From Neolentinus lepideus HHB14362 ss-1 (lineage: Eukaryota > Basidiomycota > Agaricomycetes > Gloeophyllales > Gloeophyllaceae): a DNA stretch of 64,000 bases. Below the pieces are notes generated by a model. That model saw only the letters and a program-made list of their open reading frames with translations, was not told the origin of the DNA and made no database searches. The stretch lies in assembly GCA_001632425.1 (NCBI GenBank), contig KV425661.1, positions 4,245-68,244 on the forward strand, given 5' to 3'. The position numbers and the translations under genes are program-made. Positions 47,829 to 59,279 of the stretch are shown in pieces. How positions within the stretch are numbered: the first letter of the stretch is position 1; each line of letters opens with the position of its first letter.

Positions 47829-48763
47829 TCATGGACGATAGCGACCTACTTGCCATAGCGCACGCCTGACGTGGTTCTGCTGGAATTTCAAGTCACACCC
47901 GTCCGTCCGCGGGCTCGTTCCTTTCGCCTCATACAGCACGCTTCTGCACACCTTGATGGCAGCACCCCTCGCCATGCATGCGAGGAGTTTCTCTCCACCT
48001 AACATGTGCGAAACATCTTTCCTTGCGGCGCTCAGAAAATCGGAAGGAGGTGTACCAGTGGGATAGCGTCCTCCGCGGCCGGGTCTCAAGCTGCCGGACT
48101 GAGGCGGTCGTCCAGGTAATCCTGTGGGGAACGTAAGTACAAGAAGACGAGACAGGGAAGGGAGAGGACGACGAGTAGCGGATACAAGACCAATGTTAGG
48201 AAAGCGGGAGAGAAGAGAAGCGATTGGGAGGGAGGAGGACAAAGAGTAGAACTGAGGTACCTGGTTCAGGGCTGCATTGGCTATGAGACCGTAGAGGGTG
48301 ACGAACATGGTCTCTAGAAATAGATTTATGCATTCGAGTTGAGCAATCAATGGAACAATAATACAGGGAGATGAGATGCCGCTCACCGATCCAGATGAAT
48401 GTAAGATAACCCCGATCCTAATCTCGAGCTCTTCTTTCGGACCAACCACTATTGGAGATCGCTTCACGTCTGCTGTTCATATTCTGTACAGTGGAAACGC
48501 CTCATCCTCCACAATTCCCATCTGATGGGCTCGTCTCCTTCAATTTCGGCCTGTAAATCAGATGCGTCGTCTTCGATTAAGTGGGTGATAGCTAGCACGG
48601 AGCTGTTCACGCAGAGGCGGAGTGCGGTGGGTACGATGGTGGCGAGGGCGAGCTCTAGAAGTGTCTCGGTGGCGTGGAGGATAGCGATTACTGTCGAGGA
48701 CGAGGTGGGTAAGCTAGGAGTAGTACCAGGCGAGGCTGTGGACGGTTTTCTCGCGGTCGGCAT
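47829..48763 (-). CDS. Unrecognised protein, at least three exons
   Basis: Function unknown. The minus-strand frame 48763-48464 begins MPTARKPSTASPGTTPSLP and reads a helix-rich stretch (ATETLLELALATIVPTALRL, then THLIEDDASDLQAEIEGDE). A second frame, 48467-47829, includes VGPKEELEIRIGVILHSSGS (followed by a possible GTGAGC donor), a hydrophobic segment near FLETMFVTLYGLIANAAL and, after a likely further intron, LGGEKLLACMARGAAIKVCR. Long open frames, codon use like the neighbours and plausible splice sites support a real gene. The exon joins and the start are not settled. Confidence 0.45.
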
Positions 48764-49180
48764 CGCTCGATAGTTGGACGTTAGTACACGGGGCGATAGT
48801 TCGCGTGAACCCTAACCTTGCAGCGCGTTTCATCAGCTCTGCACGCGTCCGAACAGACTTGCCTTGCTCTAAACGGCGCTTGTCATGAATATGCGCGCTC
48901 AACTGCAGCGTCAAGAACGGACGTCCGTTAGCTCTTCTGGGGCTATATCCAGGTGTTATTCTCATCACGGTGTGTCGTAAATTACTTCGCGAAGCTCGGT
49001 CAGCTGCTCACATCCCGTCTCCGATATACGTTATGACTATCCATAGACATGGGACTTCTGTGTTGCCGCTCTGCTAGTTAACATTGTTCGGTGCGTTGTT
49101 TCAGGCGCTCTGCGATACTGACCCTAATTGGAGGCTGTAGTCTTCGTCTGCCTGGCTCGACTACTGGCAATACTTGTCAT
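48764..49180. promoter_or_regulatory. Divergent spacer upstream of the MFS gene
   Basis: About 400 bases between the start of the unknown minus-strand gene and the likely ATG of the transporter. An open minus-strand frame (48968-48714) overlaps it without family resemblance. Confidence 0.35.
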
Positions 49181-51814
49181 GGCGCATCCCCTCTCCATCG
49201 CGAGTCTTCCTCCCGTTCTCGACTCGGACGTCTCTCCTGCCCCTGCTCATTCCGCGCCCGACAAGAAGCAAAGTCTCGAACAACTCCAAACAATTCCAGT
49301 CGACACGACATGGGCCGACCGCGAAGACTCGAGCACCGAAGCACCCGTGTCGCGCCTTGGGTGGCTCTTCAAGCGGAACCCATCTCTAGAGTTTCTCACA
49401 GACGTACAGAAGATGAATATGCTGCAGCTGGATGCGAACGAGGTGAAGCGGATCGAGAGAAGAATCGACTTGCTGATCATTCCTGCGTTGGCGGTGTGCT
49501 ATGCAGTAAGCAGTGCAGTTAGTTATCGGTGTTCCAGGGACTATTGAGCTGTTTACGAGGATAGTTCTACTACATGTAAGTTATGTCTCGTCCTTGCGGT
49601 ATTGTCTTTGACGTTTCCACCCACAGTGACAAGACGACACTCATATGCCGCGATCTTTGGACGTGAGTGCTCCCCATCGGTTCTGCACCCTGTTGCTGAT
49701 GACTTGTTGCCTTGTAGTTCAGAAAGACCTCCACCTCGGCTCCTCTGAATATGTAGGTCCTGTGCCCTTTGCATTGTCTCACTGTACTCACCCTCAACTT
49801 TGTGGTGATCACAGAGTTGGCTTTCCAGCCTCTTCTACTGTATGCCCCTCCCTCTCCCTTCTCCATCTTCCTCCTTATCTGTCTTTATCATGCTGAACTA
49901 ATCTATGCTCACTGTAGTTGGCTGGCTTGCATGGGCCCTCCCAACCAACCTCCTCATGCAAAAGTTCCCAATGAATAAGTATCTTGCCATGAATGTATGC
50001 CACTTCCCCCACCTTCCCCCCTACTTACTCTCATAACTCTCCATCTCATTTCCTCCAAACCTGACATAGATATTTCTCTGGGGTGCCCTCCTAATGGCCC
50101 AATCTGCCTCCTGTAACTTCACACAGCTCGCTGTCCTCCGCATCCTCTCCGGTGCATTTGAAGCAACTGCAGACCCTGCATTCCTGCTGATCACTGCAAC
50201 ATGGTACACACGTGCCCAGCAGCCAGTGAGGATTGGATGGTGGTACTGGTATGTCCTTAATGACTGTTTGATATTTTGTGCTCAATGTGAGGTTGCTGAC
50301 ACTGTTCTCTGCAGTGCAAATGGCTTGGGCATTGCCCTTGGTGGTCTCCTTGGCTATGCTATTGGTCATGTAAGTTGCAATCTCTACTGGTCTCTCTGTT
50401 TCAATCTAACACCACTTCACTCTGACAACAGATCAGAGGTGCTCTCGCATCCTGGAAATATGAGTTCCTCATCATTGGTGCCCTATGTGCAACCTGGTCA
50501 ATTGTATTATTTATCTTCATCCCTGACTCACCATATAGTACAAGGTGGTTTACAAGGCAAGAGAGGGTGATTATAATGTCCAGGTCTGTATTCATTCTTC
50601 ATTCCATATTGTGACTGCTTCTGACTGGCATTTTAAAACCTGATGCTAGGAAGCAGCATGACCACCATGGTCCAGAGCACAGACAGTATGTCCATTCTTC
50701 TTGAATTTGGATGTTGGCTGATTGGGAATGTGGAGGTGGAATGCAAGCCAGGTCTTGGAAGCATTCATTGATCCAAAGACATACCTGTTCTTCTTATTTG
50801 GGTTCTTTGCTAATGTTCCAAATGCAAGTCTATCTTTTTCTCTGGGTGAGACTAGAGGCTAAATGTAGATTATTTGGGGTTAGGGAGGGACATCAAATTT
50901 TGGGACCCTAATCACAAAAGGGTAGGATAACAGAAGAGATCATGGTCTTAACTTACTGAATTGCTATATAATCTAGCTTTGGGTTCAACACCTTTCAAAC
51001 AACCCTCATGCAGATCCCCTATGGTTTAATTATAGTAGCCTTGTGAGTATTTATGATCTAAATCATCTGTTCATGTTCATTGACTTTATACTAGTATCCT
51101 GGCAGCGATGTATGCCACCACCAAGATGCCCAAGAATACCAGGACAGTCCTCATGGTCATCACCAATATCCCCACTATAGTTGGCTTTGCTATGGTAGCT
51201 TGGGCCAAATCTAAAATTGCTAGGCTCATTGGATACTGTGAGTTCTTCTTTCTGCTTATGCTATCAATCTTTGATTCTATGAGTTCTTGATGGGATGTGG
51301 GTTTTCTAGGGATCACAGGAGCTTCTAATGCAACCTTTGTTGTTGGCCTCTCACTTGTCTCTGGGAATGTTGGTGGGCAGACTAAGAAGGCATTAGCAAG
51401 TGCTGCAGTATTTTTGGGTGTGGCCACAGGGTATATTCTGAGCTTCTTATCTGGTCTAAGAATCACTAAAATTGTTAAACAGAAATATTGTTGGACCATT
51501 CTTATTCTTAGACTCTCAAGCTCCAGTCTACACAGTTGGGATTATTGGCTGTCTGGTTTCCAGGGCACTTGAAGTGGGTTGTACTTGGCTTTCTTGTTTG
51601 ATCTTATAAATTTAATTCTGGCCTGTAGATTGTTATCATAATCATTCTGAGGGTCATCTTTATCACTGCCAATAACAGAAGAGATCAGATTCCTCAGAGG
51701 CAAGAAGTTCTAGCTGAGGGAAGTCAGTATGATGAAGATATCTCTGACTGGAAGAATCCATCATTCAGATATATTGCTGTGAGTATGCATGACCTTTCTA
51801 GTGACTTTGTCTGA
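49181..51814 (+). CDS. MFS transporter, allantoate permease (Dal5-like) type, frame disturbed
   Basis: Twelve-helix plasma membrane carrier of the anion:cation symporter family. The start MAHPLSIASLPPVLDSD is chosen by frame with the cytosolic N-terminus (EVKRIERRIDLLIIPALAVC). Short exons then read FYYIDKTT, FQKDLHLGSSEY, GWLAWALPTNLLMQKFPMNK, LRILSGAFEATADPAFLLIT, ANGLGIALGGLLGYAIGH, SWKYEFLIIGALCATWSIVL, MQIPYGLIIVALILAAMYAT, TGASNATFVVGLSLVSGNVG and a C-terminal tail (SQYDEDISDWKNPSFRYIA). Near 49640 the exon reads in two phases (DKTTL, then YAAIFG), as if two bases were missing. From about 49.7 kb on, CpG dinucleotides become rare although the protein stays readable. It may be a pseudogene in an early state. 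The end could also be spliced at GTGAGT after RYIA. Confidence 0.72.
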
Positions 51815-52799
51815 CAGTCCCTTTTTTTTAGTAATATAGGAGGGTGAAGAGGATAGCCTCATATAGTACTGCTTTGATAGGTAAATCAAGATGGATAGTT
51901 TTGATAGCTTTCACAAGAAACCATATAATAATGTCAGTGTTACATGTAAATGATAAAACAAGTTAGGTGACATGCAGTCCTATTGACATCATGTGCATGT
52001 GCCATACATATTACATACTGCTGGAGGACCCTTGATAATACCTAGAAGGGTCAGATATGTATCCCAGTAAAAACTGGGCTCTTAGGACCCTGAGGTTGGG
52101 TACAGTCCCAGTAAGAATGAACACAGGGGTGCACCTGTTAGGATTAGTTGTATTGGATGCTCAGCCACAGGCACAAATATATACAAACAATCTCACACTT
52201 TTGATAGTTAGTGATACTGGATGTACTTTCCTTAGTCTGTGCAATTGACCTGCCTTTGGTTTGTGTATGTGTCTGGGTTTGGTGTGCTTATGGCCACCAT
52301 CTATGCTTCCCTGTTTGCTCTGCTACTGACAGCTCCTTGATCTCAAACTACCACCATGGCTGAGAGTTGCCATACCTTGTGGGCAAGGAGATGTGACCGA
52401 GGCACCACATAGTCACATTAGACCCCCCAGATGCACTCTAGTCATTCCCAGAGTATGCATCAAGCAGGCCTGCTTACCAGGACCTTGCTCCATCCTGAAA
52501 TTTGGTGTTTCTGGTGTCTAGTAATAGCTAGGAGCCACTGGGATGGGCAGGACAAGATGTATAATTAAAGAGGCATGTCATAGGATCAATTACCAAGTGT
52601 TTCTAGGCTGCTAGCTATACTGGTTGCCACAGGGTGGTGAGATATGTGTGTTTTTGAGGCTGATCAGTAGCAGGTTACCAGAGAGTGGAGTGAATGGCCC
52701 TGGACTGGCTGGTACTTGGTTGCATATGAGAGTATATACTAGGGAGACATGTTTCTGACCACCAGGAGCAAAAGTGGTAGCTGGGTGAAGGCTGCAGGA
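51815..52799. repeat. CpG-poor repeat sequence, includes a copy of the hAT 3' region
   Basis: About 52135-52335 is a direct, roughly 200-base near-copy of 63380-63560, the stretch following the hAT transposase. Both include GGATGCTCAGCCACAGG and TTGTGCAATTGACCTGCCTT. No transposase lies next to this copy, so it is a fragment or solo end. The rest of the stretch is AT-rich with no gene. Confidence 0.75.
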
Positions 52800-55700
52800 G
52801 GGGTACTACCCAAAAGCGGTACTCAGCCACCTGATCATCAGATTCTCTTGGAGCCTTAAGCAAACCTATAGCTCTATGGTAGTTAATTGCCCTCTCAAAG
52901 GGGCATAGTGAAGAAATCAGGATTGGTGTAGTAAATTCCCAAATAGGGTAATTTGTGATGTACAGGACAGAATTTCTTGGTGTCTTAAGTAAACCTGTAG
53001 CCGAATAGTGGTTGACCACCCTCCCAAAAGGGCGTGATATACAGATCAGTACTAGTGGGGGAAAACACAAAAAACTGTTTTGAATGCGGCATGTGAAAAA
53101 ATATTTTGCTATATTTTGCTGTAGATGGGTAGGTCTAGTGAACCCAATACCATTACCACAGGTCTCATTCCAGGACCTGTCCCGGTTTCAATGCTAAAGT
53201 GTGGGAAACAAACCCTGAAACCAAACAGAGTAAGCAGTTACATTCCAAATAGGTACCCCCACAAAATTTTCTATATTTGGAAACTGATTACATAATCATG
53301 GGAAACCACCCCTGGAACCAAACAGAGCCAAAAAGTCTGATTCAAATGGGTATCTACTCAAAAATTGCTATTTTTAGAACTGTGTTACCTAATTTGGTAA
53401 TTCCACCTGGGTACACCCCCTCCCAGGAATCTCCCAGATTTTTTCTACATTTTAAACCAATTTTTCCGATTTTATACAAGCAGCAGAATGTCATTTGGCA
53501 GTAATCTATATGTATCTGTCAGCTATTTTTGGCACTGTGATGACCCAGGTAGGCCCAGGAATATATTTCGATTTATTGCGATTTTTCTGGCCCAGCCACA
53601 GGTCATTTCACAGCAATCTATGTATATCTATCAGCTATTTTTGAAGCTGTGATGGACCCATGTAGGCCCAGGAATATATTCTGATTTATCACGATTTTTT
53701 AGGATTTTTCCAGGCCAGCCAATGGCAACACATGGCCATACATATGGACTGAGGCTACTATTATCATCCCAGACCATAGCCCGATCTTGATCTTGAGGTC
53801 TGGGAGTCAGACAGGCCAGTTCAAACTCAGCCCAGTACTATAGTATTAATAGCTCCTAGGTCAGTAATTGAGCCAGAACAATTACTATAGTAATAGTAAT
53901 GTTAGTGTGCTAAGGGTGACTTCATGTTTGTGCTAACTAGCAATCAAACTAATACTGAAATGGCTGGAATTAGTGAACCAGCTCCATCCATTTTGTAACA
54001 TAGAACGCAAACTCCCACCATGTCGAGAGTTGCCACTCTGCCAGGCTGAGCCTGGGCGGTGGCAGCACTGGAGCCTTGTGGTCAATCAATCCTCTTAGAC
54101 ACTCACCTAGCATGGGCTACTCCCCTTTGCAAGTCCAGGACTGCCTTGAAACTCAAACAATTTTCACCCATGTTCTTTTTTTTTTGTTTTTTGAGGAACA
54201 ATATGACACATGGGCAACTAGGCTGTGCTACCCCCCATGCATGCATTAAAGTGCTTGGTACATAAAACTAGTCTTATTTTCATATATTCAGTAGGTCCTC
54301 TGGGGGAAATGCTGTTATGCACATTGCAGCCCTTTGCTGTGATAGTGTGGGGCTCTAACAGACCATCTTGGCTATGGCAGTTCCCTTCTACAGGCGCCAT
54401 GCTCTGGTAAGTTGATACCCACTAAAACCCCTGAGTAAGTTATCCAGTTATTTGGTAAGTATTTTTTGTCTTTTAGTACATTGCTCCAAGTTGCCAGGAC
54501 CATTTTCTGCGGTATAGTCTGTTTCCCAAACCGCGGGTGGGTCAGGGCTTGGTCTATTTTGAGGCAGTCACTCATTATGGAGGTCCATCTGTTCTTGATG
54601 GCTTTGGCAGTGTGTTTCTCATCTGGGTGGGTAATTACCTGCTCACACCATAATTTCCAGAGAAGAAAAGCAGATTCTGAGATCAGGATTCTGTATAGCC
54701 TGTCGATGCCTGGGAGCAATCTCCCAGCTTGTGTCTTGTGTTGGACAAGTGCGCAACCAAGAATAAGTCCAAAACTGGGACGTACCCAGTGTTTGTATTT
54801 CTGTTTCTAGAAGGTTTTGGTGGTATCCCATACTAGGGCCTGGCCGGGGGCTGAGCACTTTGTGAGGATGTGCTCCATTGATTCGGGTACACCACAGTGT
54901 TGGCAAATGGTGCGGTGTTCATGATTGGTGATTTTTTCCCAATACTGTCCTATTTTATATGCTTCGTGCATGGCTTTATATCAAAAGTCTTGAATTTTCC
55001 TCAGGAAATCCTTATGCCATATGGAGTGACATATTCTGCTGTCTGTAGGTAGGAAATTACAATATTCAGAGACAGCGTGTTGTGTTATATCTAGGTTGAT
55101 TAGTGTAGAACGTTGAATCTTCACTTGATGTTGCTCTGCTAGGCCTTGGTATGTGAGGGCCTGTGTGATATCAGAAAGTCTGGCCCCTGTACAATGATCT
55201 TGGCAGCACTGGGATCAGTACCTCACCCCTACCAGGGAAGGGATCCAACCCACCTCATCAAATAGGGATAGTTCACCCCCCCCAGAAATCTGTCTTGTTC
55301 CCAACCCATCTGGTTCACAGCCTACATATGCTATGGTTGGGTGAGCTCACCGCAGGCAACTGGAACAGCTCACCTCTGAGTGATTCCAGCAATAATGGTA
55401 GTACTATGTATGATACTAGTGTAAAAATATGGTGTAAATATGCCACTAAAACATTACTACAATTATAGTACTACTTTTGCTGTAGTGCTATATAGTGTGA
55501 TAGTAGTACTATGGTCCATATTGGGAGAGTGTGACTAGATCACAGGCCTAGAGAAATGCAAAAAATACCAAATATATCACTATTTGATGGGATGACAAAT
55601 TGCTAAATGTGGAAAACATATATGTGTGGAGAAACATAGAGGTGGCTTGGCAAAACAAATGCAGAAAAAGTTGGAAAAATTTGAATATATTCCTGAGCAC

Positions 55701-56590
55701 CATTAGGGCTAAAAATAGGTGTGGCACCGTGGTGGACTGTGGGAAACTGAGCTCCTGAGGCCCACATAAAATCAGAAAAAATGCCTAAAAATGCACAAAA
55801 GTTCAGGGGGTTGCTGGGAGGGGGTGGACCCAGGTGGAATTACCAAATTAGGCCACTGGCTTCTAAAAACAGCAATTTTCCCATTTGGATCAGAATCTTT
55901 GGCTCTATTTGGTTCCAGGGGTAGTTTCCCATGATTATGTAATCAGTTTTCAAATATAGAAAATTTTGTGTGAGTACCTATTTGGAATGTAACTGCTTAC
56001 TCTGTTTGGTTTCAGGGTTAGTTTCCCATGCTTATAGCATTGGAACTGGGACAGTCCTGGAATGAGACCTGTGGTAATGGTATTGGGTTTGAAGATTTTT
56101 AATAGAAGACTGGTACAATGGCGGTTAAGCCATAGGATTACTCGGGCTTTATATACTACTTGTACAAAATGCTAGAATATACTACAATATTCATGAAATT
56201 CAAATGGGTTAACCTAATACCTAATTTATATTCCTGAGCAATTTCCAACAGGGTTCACTAGAGCTACTCATCTATAGCAAAATAGAGCAAAATATCTTTT
56301 CACATGCTGCATTTGAAACAGTTTTCTGTGTTTTACCATACTAATACTAATCTGTAGATCATGCCCTTTTGGGAGTGGTTACCCACTAGTGGCATATAAG
56401 TTTACTTAAGACACTGAGAGATTCTATCCAGTACATCACAAATTACCATCTTTGGCAATTTACTATACCCATACTGATTTCTGCACTATGCCTCTTTGAG
56501 AGGCTGATTAACTATCACAGATCTATAGGTTTACATAAGGCTCTGAGAGAATCTGATGAGCAGGTGGCTGAGAACCACTTTTGGATAGTA
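52800..56590. mobile_element. Foldback-like element with long inverted arms, CpG-depleted
   Basis: The arms at about 52800-53480 and 55800-56590 are inverted copies of each other with substitutions and small gaps. Examples: the left sequence with ACCAAACAGAGTAAGCAGTT (near 53225) answers the right CTGCTTACTCTGTTTGGTTT (near 55995), and GATTACATAATCATGGGAAA (near 53285) answers TTTCCCATGATTATGTAATC (near 55925). The total is about 3.8 kb. The exact termini and any target duplication could not be fixed. The interior carries retroelement remains (see next entry). CpG is almost absent throughout. Confidence 0.7.
54390..55160 (-). pseudogene. Non-LTR retroelement remnant (zinc-ribbon and RNase H-side segment)
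   Basis: On the minus strand, shifting frames read KIQRSTLINLDITQHA, then ICHSIWHKDFLRKIQDF, a stop in place of the usual Trp, YKAMHEAYKIGQYWEKI, then the zinc-ribbon-like CQHCGVPESMEHILTKCSAP, FGLILGCALV, RLYRILISESAFLLWKLWCE, and KAIKNRWTSIMSDCLKID. This is the C-terminal end of a basidiomycete reverse transcriptase polyprotein of the type with a zf-RVT-like Cys/His motif. No polymerase palm motif remains nearby. The Trp-to-stop change fits C-to-T mutation. Confidence 0.65.
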
Positions 56591-56594
56591 CCAT

Positions 56595-56744
56595 TGATAG
56601 GCCCTGTTGGTTTCTGACCCAAGAAAAGGTGATTTAGGGCAATTCCATGTGCTTTGTGAAAATGGTGATATAGCAACTCAATAGCACACTGGTGGTATTT
56701 TGTGCACTAGTGACCCTATGCACTAGTGGCAAGGCTCTTGGCAG
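56595..56744. repeat. Repeat copy A, CpG fully eroded
   Basis: A 150-base truncated copy of the first part of the 1.3-kb element at 57550, in the same orientation. It begins TGATAGGCCCTGTTGG and ends at CAAGGCTCTTGG. It has no CpG at all where the copy at 57550 has many. Most differences are CG replaced by TG or CA. Confidence 0.85.
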
Positions 56745-57549
56745 AATGTGCAATCCTCCCAGTAAACCTGAGGACAAATGCACTAAAAAGGAAGGTCGTA
56801 GCAACTTTGCGGTGTGCTGCAGGGTAGTCCAGCCACTTCGCAATTGAAGCTCCGCTCGCGGAACTCAGTCAACTTCCTCGCAAGTTCCCACGAATGTATA
56901 TCCAATCTATTAATCACATGTTGCGCCGGAGCTCACGCTTGAGAGTACCAGATTTTTCTCTAAGTCTCGATTTATATCAGTAGTTCAATGCAGTAGTACT
57001 TTAGATTGCAGCTCTTGGGCAAATTAACAAAATAAGCATGATCCTACTGGAGGGAATATAATTGATCTAAATAACCATGGGGGTTGAAAACCAGGCCCTA
57101 TCATTGAAAAGGTAGAAAAGGGAAAACTTCAACAGTAAGAAAGGTGAAGTGCACCATGACTTGGAATGCACACTCGAGTCGACTGGAGCAATAACAAAAT
57201 TGGACAACCAGTGCACCACTGAGAATCAAACACAGTGCCTTCCGGTCCACACCAGGATAATCAAAGGATTAGTTTACATACCATAACCATTACACTATAA
57301 ACATCAACAGTGCTCAATTAAAATACCGTATATATTAGTACACTATCATAGCTTTTGTTGATCTTACTGAGCTTTGTCTCTTTTTCCCGTGCTATATTTC
57401 CACCTATTCAGCTTGTAAAAATATACACCTCACTATTGTGTGTCATTTCTTTCCCTAAATATTCCTAGTTTACAGCACGACGGGGTGCATTAGTGTAGTA
57501 GCACTCCATGGTAATCTTGCAGGAGATGGGCCAGCAAACAAATGCATGC
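56745..57549. other. Spacer between repeat copies
   Basis: Mixed composition. CpG reappears in a short stretch near 56810-56900 (for example GCTCCGCTCGCGG), then the sequence is AT-rich to about 57470. No coding or repeat assignment was possible. Confidence 0.3.
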
Positions 57550-58853
57550 TGATAGGCCCCGTTGGCTTCTGACCCCAGAAAACGCGACTTAGGGCGATTC
57601 CGCGCACTTCGTGGGAACGGCGACTTAGTGACTCAATAGCGCACTGTCGGTACTCTGCGCACTAGCGACCCTATGCACCAGCGACAAGGCTCTCGGCTCC
57701 TCGGCAGATTTAGGATGGCTCCTCGGTAGCTCGGACGTTGGGTGTCATTCAATCGAGTCATCGGCATTTCGGCATGCGTCGGCTGGCATTCTTACTGTGG
57801 TCCGAACCGAGGTGGTGTCTCAGGGCACCTTTCCATATGGCGTACAGCCCGCCATCGCCTCAGATCAGCGCAAGTTCTATTGGCGCGACTTTCCTTATGC
57901 GTGCAGTGCGCATCGACACATGGCGCGACCACGGCTATCACNNNNNNNNNNNNNNNNNNNNNNNNNNNNNNNNNNNNNNNNNNNNNNNNNNNNNNNNNNN
58001 NNNNNNNNNNNNNNNNNNNNNNNNNNNNNNNNNNNNNNNNNNNNNNNNNNNNNNNNNNNNNNNNNNNNNNNNNNNNNNNNNNNNNNNNNNNNNNNNNNNN
58101 NNNNNNNNNNNNNNNNNNNNNNNNNNNNNNNNNNNNNNNNNNNNNNNNNNNNNNNNNNNNNNNNNNNNNNNNNNNNNNNNNNNNNNNNNNNNNNNNNNNN
58201 NNNNNNNNNNNNNNNNNNNNNNNNNNNNNNNNNNNNNNNNNNNNNNNNNNNNNNNNNNNNNNNNNNNNNNNNNNNNNNNNNNNNNNNNNNNNNNNNNNNN
58301 NNNNNNNNNNNNNNNNNNNNNNNNNNNNNNNNNNNNNNNNNNNNNNNNNNNNNNNNNNNNNNNNNNNNNNNNNNNNNNNNNNNNNNNNNNNNNNNNNNNN
58401 NNNNNNNNNNNGCTGTTCGTAAGTCGCCCCTTATACGTTCCCTTCTCCAAGACAGCCCCGTGCGCTGTAGCGTAGTGCTAATCAGAGTCGATATACGTCC
58501 GAGTTAGAGATAGCGACTACCAGCAGCGCTCCACTATAGAGCGTCGAAGACCACATAGCGCTGAACAGGAGGACTATCGTACAGCGCCCATACAGCGCCG
58601 TGCATATAGCACTACATAGCGCATAGTGTCGCCTTCATTCCACAGACTGCCGCCGAGTAGTGACTTGGTGCCAACCTTCCTTTAGCCCCACCTATACGTC
58701 TCACCTTCACCCATCCCCTCTGAACTATATTACCATTCACTACCCCGGGCCTCACAGCCATCTGACACCAAGGGCGTTGGTGTTTGCTTTGTGGTTGTGT
58801 CTACCCTTTAGGTCTCCTTTTCTGCAGGTTTCGTCGTGTGTCTGTGCGTATCA
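57550..58853 (+). repeat. 1.3-kb repeat copy B (TGATA...TATCA ends), CpG-rich, with gap
   Basis: Begins TGATAGGCCCCGTTGG and ends TGCGTATCA. The copy at 60186-61475 is its inverted counterpart. A run of N covers 57942-58411, so the middle is unknown. CpG is frequent (CGCGACTTAGGGCGATTCCG near 57585), which marks this copy as younger or less mutated than copy A. No coding capacity was seen in the readable parts. The short 5-base terminal inversion TGATA/TATCA is suggestive, but no target duplication was found. Confidence 0.75.
57942..58411. other. Assembly gap (run of N)
   Basis: Unresolved bases. Open frames running through it are meaningless. It falls within repeat copy B, which explains the failed assembly. 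Confidence 0.99.
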
Positions 58854-59279
58854 GCACATCGCGAATCTCCCCGACCACGTGACCGCATCACCGCGCAGCT
58901 TGCCTTGAAGTCAAAGTCAAAGTCAAAGGCGCAACTCATGGGACTATATTATGTAATTTTTGTCCTCAGGTTTACTGGGAGGATTGCATATCCTGCTCTT
59001 GGCTTCTTGGTGCACTTAGGGCCAGTGATGGGCTGGTTAAGCCTGAACCCCTTAACCTTTCAACCGGGTTTAACCACTTTCACATGTTAAACCCTGGTTT
59101 GAACAATAGTTAAGCAGTTAATGGATGATATGCACATGATCGACCCTTACCTGATAAAGCATATAATGACTTCATACCAGAGCATGTGATACATGCTTGG
59201 ACATGCTCCAATGCATCTCAATCGTGCATATCTTGCCAATATATTGTTGACTGTCATGTGAAAGCAACTGCAGTGATGC

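Noticed and set aside
51086..51499. Minus-strand frame of 137 codons within the MFS gene
   Set aside because: Antisense shadow. The plus strand reads known transporter helices across the same bases.
37504..51814. Biosynthetic gene cluster for a secondary metabolite
   Set aside because: No polyketide synthase, peptide synthetase, terpene cyclase or cluster regulator is present, and the housekeeping Skt5/Chs4-like gene interrupts the run.
57738..58507. Open frames spanning the run of N
   Set aside because: They exist only because N has no stop codons.
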